This document shows positions 61,414 to 64,000 of a stretch of 64,000 nt of DNA, piece by piece; the stretch's first letter is position 1, and the number at the start of each line of letters is the position of its first letter. The notes below the pieces were generated by a model, which made no database searches, was not told the origin of the DNA, and saw only the letters and a list, made by a program, of their open reading frames with translations. Source of the DNA: Serratia plymuthica NBRC 102599 (GTDB lineage Bacteria; Pseudomonadota; Gammaproteobacteria; Enterobacterales; Enterobacteriaceae); assembly GCF_001590925.1 (NCBI RefSeq), contig NZ_BCTU01000029.1, positions 1 to 64,000 of the forward strand, written 5' to 3'. Both the position numbers and the translations under genes were made by a program.

Positions 61414-62670
61414 ATGTTGATACCGCCAAAATCGTTATCCCGTACCGAACGTGACCGCCGCTGGCAACTGGCACGCGACATTATTCAGACAGAGAACCTG
61501 GCAGCCCTGATCGTGTATGGCGATCGAGAGGCCGCCGCACCCGCCGGTTTCGCACCGGATTGTTATTTCACCAACGACCGCCCCGGCTCTATCGTGGTGT
61601 TTATCGGCGATGAACCTCCGCGGGTTTACACTTTCGCCTCACTGATGGTGGCCGATCATCTTCAGGCATCATTGCGCGGTGACTTGCAGTGGATCGACGC
61701 GGAGCAGCTGTTTGTCGGCAAAACCGGCCCCGACGTCGGTGCCTGGCTGGCCAGCCGCCGGTTGGAGGGAACGCGCATCGGCATTATCGGGCTAGAACCC
61801 TATCCGCCGTTCTACTTTGACGGCGCCATGCCCGCTCGTACCTTTCAAGGGCTGGCCGATGCCCTCCCTACGGTAACCTGGGTCCCGGTATACCGTGAAT
61901 TCTTCCGGCGTGCGTCGGTAAAAAGTGAAGAAGAACTCGCCTTGGTGCGCTATGCCGCGCACATCGGCGAAACGATGTGTGAGGCTCTCCGAGCCACGGC
62001 ACGGCCTGGCGTTTCCGAAGCGGATCTGGTGGCGGCGGTGACCGCAACCTGCTTTTCGATGGGCGGTTACACCGCCGAGCTATTGCTGGGTTCCGGACCC
62101 GAATATGTCGGCTGGGGGCCACCGGCCTGGCAATACCGCGCACAGGCGCCACGGGTGTTGCAGGAAGGCGATCTCGTGCTGTCGGAGATCTTCGCGCTGT
62201 ACGGTATGATGGAAACACAGCACCAGGCTGCTGTCGCCATCGGCGACGTGCACCCGGAGATATTGCGCGCCGCCGAGGTGGCCAGGGCGAGCTATGAAGC
62301 AGGGTTGCAAACGCTACGCACGGGCAATACCTTCGGCGATGTAGTCGATGCCATGGAGCAGCCGTTATTGGCCTCTGGGGGCTGGCATGTACATCCCTTG
62401 GTCCATAGCATCAACCCTTATGGCCCAGTAGGCTTCGGGACGGCACCTGGCATAGAATCCTTGCCCGAGGCGGCTCGCTACGCGCAGCTCAAACGGTTGC
62501 CGACCGTAGGGCGCGATCTTCCGCTGCAGGCGGGCATGTGCTTCGCCTTCGAGCCTAATTGCGCCTTCGGTCGGCACATGGCCAACATCGGCGGAACGGT
62601 ATTGGTCGGGGACTCGGGCGGTGTGGCGCTTAATGAAAACTCTACGTGGTTGATGCAGGCAGACGGCTAG
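61414..62670 (+). CDS. M24 (Xaa-Pro peptidase/creatinase-like) family protein
   Basis: A 418-residue pita-bread-fold protein with an N-terminal creatinase domain (to about 165: TENLAALIVYGDREAAAPAG) and a C-terminal M24 domain. The metal ligands of true peptidases seem altered: the usual Asp-Asp region reads LSEIFALYGMMETQHQ, and the last Glu position reads NIGGTVLVG. HPLVHSINP and CFAFEPNC keep a His and a Glu. This favours a metal-independent creatinase-like hydrolase of an unknown amide or C-N bond, or a non-catalytic binder. AAGGAG precedes the ATG. It is cotranscribed with a TetR gene 30 bases downstream. Confidence 0.82.
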   Translation: MLIPPKSLSRTERDRRWQLARDIIQTENLAALIVYGDREAAAPAGFAPDCYFTNDRPGSIVVFIGDEPPRVYTFASLMVADHLQASLRGDLQWIDAEQLFVGKTGPDVGAWLASRRLEGTRIGIIGLEPYPPFYFDGAMPARTFQGLADALPTVTWVPVYREFFRRASVKSEEELALVRYAAHIGETMCEALRATARPGVSEADLVAAVTATCFSMGGYTAELLLGSGPEYVGWGPPAWQYRAQAPRVLQEGDLVLSEIFALYGMMETQHQAAVAIGDVHPEILRAAEVARASYEAGLQTLRTGNTFGDVVDAMEQPLLASGGWHVHPLVHSINPYGPVGFGTAPGIESLPEAARYAQLKRLPTVGRDLPLQAGMCFAFEPNCAFGRHMANIGGTVLVGDSGGVALNENSTWLMQADG

Positions 62671-62700
62671 GCAAACCTATTACCAGGAGATGATGAATCC

Positions 62701-63336
62701 ATGCAAGATCAGGACAGGCTCAGTGAACGAGCCCGCGAAACCCAGGAGCGGCTTATTCGGGCTGGATTGAGCCTGTTCAGCAAACAGGGGCTGGAAGGCG
62801 TACGCACCCGGCAGTTGGCCGACGAAGCGGGCGTGAATCAGTCCGCCATTCCGTACCATTTTGGCGGCAAAGAAGGTGTGTATTTAGCGGTACTTGAACA
62901 CGTTGCCAACGGCATCGTTGAACACCTGGCATTGCCTCGTCTTTTGACAAACTCACCATCGCCGGCAGCAGCTTTGCAAACACTGATGCAGGATTTCGTC
63001 CGTGCCTTGCTGGGGTCTGAAACCTCGACAGCAAGCAGTCTGCTATTAGCGCGCGAACAACTCCAGCCCAGCGCTGAGTTCGATGCCTTGTATTCGCGCC
63101 TGTTCTTGCCGCTGCATCAGGCCGTTAGCGAGTTAGTCGCGGCGATCCGCGGTGAAGACCCGGGCCTGCGGGAAAATATTCTGTGCGCTCACGCCATCCT
63201 CGGCCAGGCGTTAGCCTTCTCCGTGGCGCGGGAGGCCCTGCTGCGTCGACTTGGCGAAAAGGCATTGCGGCCGCAACAGGTGGCGCAGATTGCCGGGCTG
63301 GTAGGTGTTATGTCGGTCGCCGCAGCACAATACTAA
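62701..63336 (+). CDS. TetR-family regulator, CecR (YbiH)-like
   Basis: A 211-residue TetR regulator. The helix-turn-helix is at about residues 28-58 (GVRTRQLADEAGVNQSAIPY, HFGGKEGVYLAVLEHVA). The C-terminal domain fits the CecR/YbiH type (ILCAHAILGQALAFSVAREA), which in E. coli controls the YbhGFSR exporter. Ribosome site AGGAG. It follows the M24 gene in one operon. An ABC-2 permease gene of YbhS/YbhR type converges from the right, in keeping with that association. Confidence 0.88.
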   Translation: MQDQDRLSERARETQERLIRAGLSLFSKQGLEGVRTRQLADEAGVNQSAIPYHFGGKEGVYLAVLEHVANGIVEHLALPRLLTNSPSPAAALQTLMQDFVRALLGSETSTASSLLLAREQLQPSAEFDALYSRLFLPLHQAVSELVAAIRGEDPGLRENILCAHAILGQALAFSVAREALLRRLGEKALRPQQVAQIAGLVGVMSVAAAQY

Positions 63337-63351
63337 ATACGGCAACGTCAG

Positions 63352-64000
63352 CTATGCACTCCGCTTGCGAAACAGACTGCGCAACGCCACGCTGTTGCGC
63401 AGAAAGCCCACGCCGACGCCCAGCAGGGTGTAAATAATCCCCAGCACCAGCAGCATCACCACATCGCCCCACACTTCGTTAAGCGACAGCCCCATCTGGT
63501 TAACCCCGGCTATCGCCTTGGTGGCCCAGGTGGAGGGGATGCAATAGGAAATGGTTCGCACCCAGCCCGGCATCGCCTGCAGCGGCCAGATGGTGCCGGA
63601 GAGGTAGAATATCGGCGTGGTGATAAATGCCAGCGTCAGGTAGATCATCTCGACGCTGCGCAAGCACTCGGTCACCAGCTTGCCCAACCCCAGCACCGCC
63701 AGCAGGAACGGGAAGGTCAGCAACAGAATTTCCGGGATGCCCGCCGTCTGGCGGTAGCCCAGCACCCACGGCCACAGCACAAACAGCACGATCGACAGGA
63801 ATAACCAGATCGGCAGCAGCGCCGTCAACCCGCCCAGATGCGCCGCCAACGGTGCTTTACCGCCCGGCGTACTCTTCATGGCGATGCTGACGCGTATGCA
63901 GGCGATCAACAACGAGTGCTGCAACAGCATGACCAGCAGGCCGGGGAAAATGATTGCCGCAAAGCTGATGCCGGGGTTGAACACGTCCAGCGTCTGCCCC
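63352..64000 (-). CDS. ABC-2 type permease (YbhR/YhhJ-like), truncated by window edge
   Basis: The last 216 residues of an ABC-2 membrane protein; the gene continues beyond 64000. Hydrophobic segments alternate as in the transporter family (AAIIFPGLLVMLLQHSLLIA, LLPIWLFLSIVLFVLWPWVL, MIYLTLAFITTPIFYLSGTI, VMLLVLGIIYTLLGVGVGFL). The signature FYLSGTIWPLQAMPGWVRTI and the basic end RSLFRKRSA are typical of YbhS/YbhR/YhhJ exporters. With the adjacent CecR-like regulator, this is likely the distal permease of a multidrug or metabolite efflux operon running leftward. Confidence 0.88.
   Translation of the reverse strand, partial: GQTLDVFNPGISFAAIIFPGLLVMLLQHSLLIACIRVSIAMKSTPGGKAPLAAHLGGLTALLPIWLFLSIVLFVLWPWVLGYRQTAGIPEILLLTFPFLLAVLGLGKLVTECLRSVEMIYLTLAFITTPIFYLSGTIWPLQAMPGWVRTISYCIPSTWATKAIAGVNQMGLSLNEVWGDVVMLLVLGIIYTLLGVGVGFLRNSVALRSLFRKRSA

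Overview
The window looks like a chromosomal segment of a Serratia species, most likely of the S. marcescens group. The basis is high-GC enterobacterial coding sequence, close protein similarity to E. coli/Salmonella with Serratia-like accessory genes, and several ERIC repeats. The first two thirds keep the backbone order of the E. coli 96-97 minute region read inward from leuX: leuX, lptG, lptF, pepA, holC, valS, aaaT, miaE, rraB, argI, pyrLBI, ridA, mgtA, treR, treB, treC, nrdD, nrdG. Accessory cassettes are slotted between these genes. Species assignment is inference; no search was run.

Layout. 1-0.56 kb: truncated tyrosine integrase of a genomic island beside tRNA-Leu(CAA). 1.1-9.2 kb: LPS export permeases, the pepA-holC-valS operon and an amino-acid acetyltransferase. 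9.2-12.3 kb: accessory acyltransferase and GMC oxidoreductase. 12.3-19 kb: miaE, rraB, argI with two ARG boxes, an orphan peptide-binding protein, the attenuated pyrLBI operon and ridA. 19.2-25.6 kb: ATP-grasp / alpha-E / transglutaminase / Anbu cluster and a GH20 hexosaminidase. 25.7-29.8 kb: mgtA with a PhoP-box promoter and an mgtL-like leader peptide, then treR.

29.8-34.4 kb: a bacteriocin island splitting treR from treB. It has a LexA box, a stand-alone self-cleaving fibre protein, a colicin D-type tRNase bacteriocin, its immunity protein and an Exc2-like lipoprotein. 34.5-42.6 kb: treBC, a quinone reductase/LysR pair, and nrdDG with FNR-like, NrdR and DnaA sites. 42.7-45.2 kb: a low-GC HAD phosphatase, a monooxygenase-fold protein and a permease. 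45.5-53.9 kb: a C-P lyase operon phnFGHIJKLMN-acetyltransferase-phnP without phnCDE.

53.8-60.4 kb: the yhb/ubi cluster (yhbP, yhbQ, yhbS, ubiT, ubiU, ubiV). It is interrupted by an AT-rich insert with a small secreted peptide, a membrane-protein/DUF1493 pair and remnants of type I-F CRISPR repeats. 60.4-61 kb: a double-glycine class II microcin-like gene with a small membrane protein as candidate immunity gene. 61.4-64 kb: a creatinase-like M24 protein, a CecR-like TetR regulator and the end of an ABC-2 permease.

The observations most worth following are the LexA-controlled fibre plus colicin D-type bacteriocin operon, the microcin/immunity pair, and the near-perfect isolated type I-F CRISPR repeat with a degenerate partner exactly one repeat-spacer unit away.
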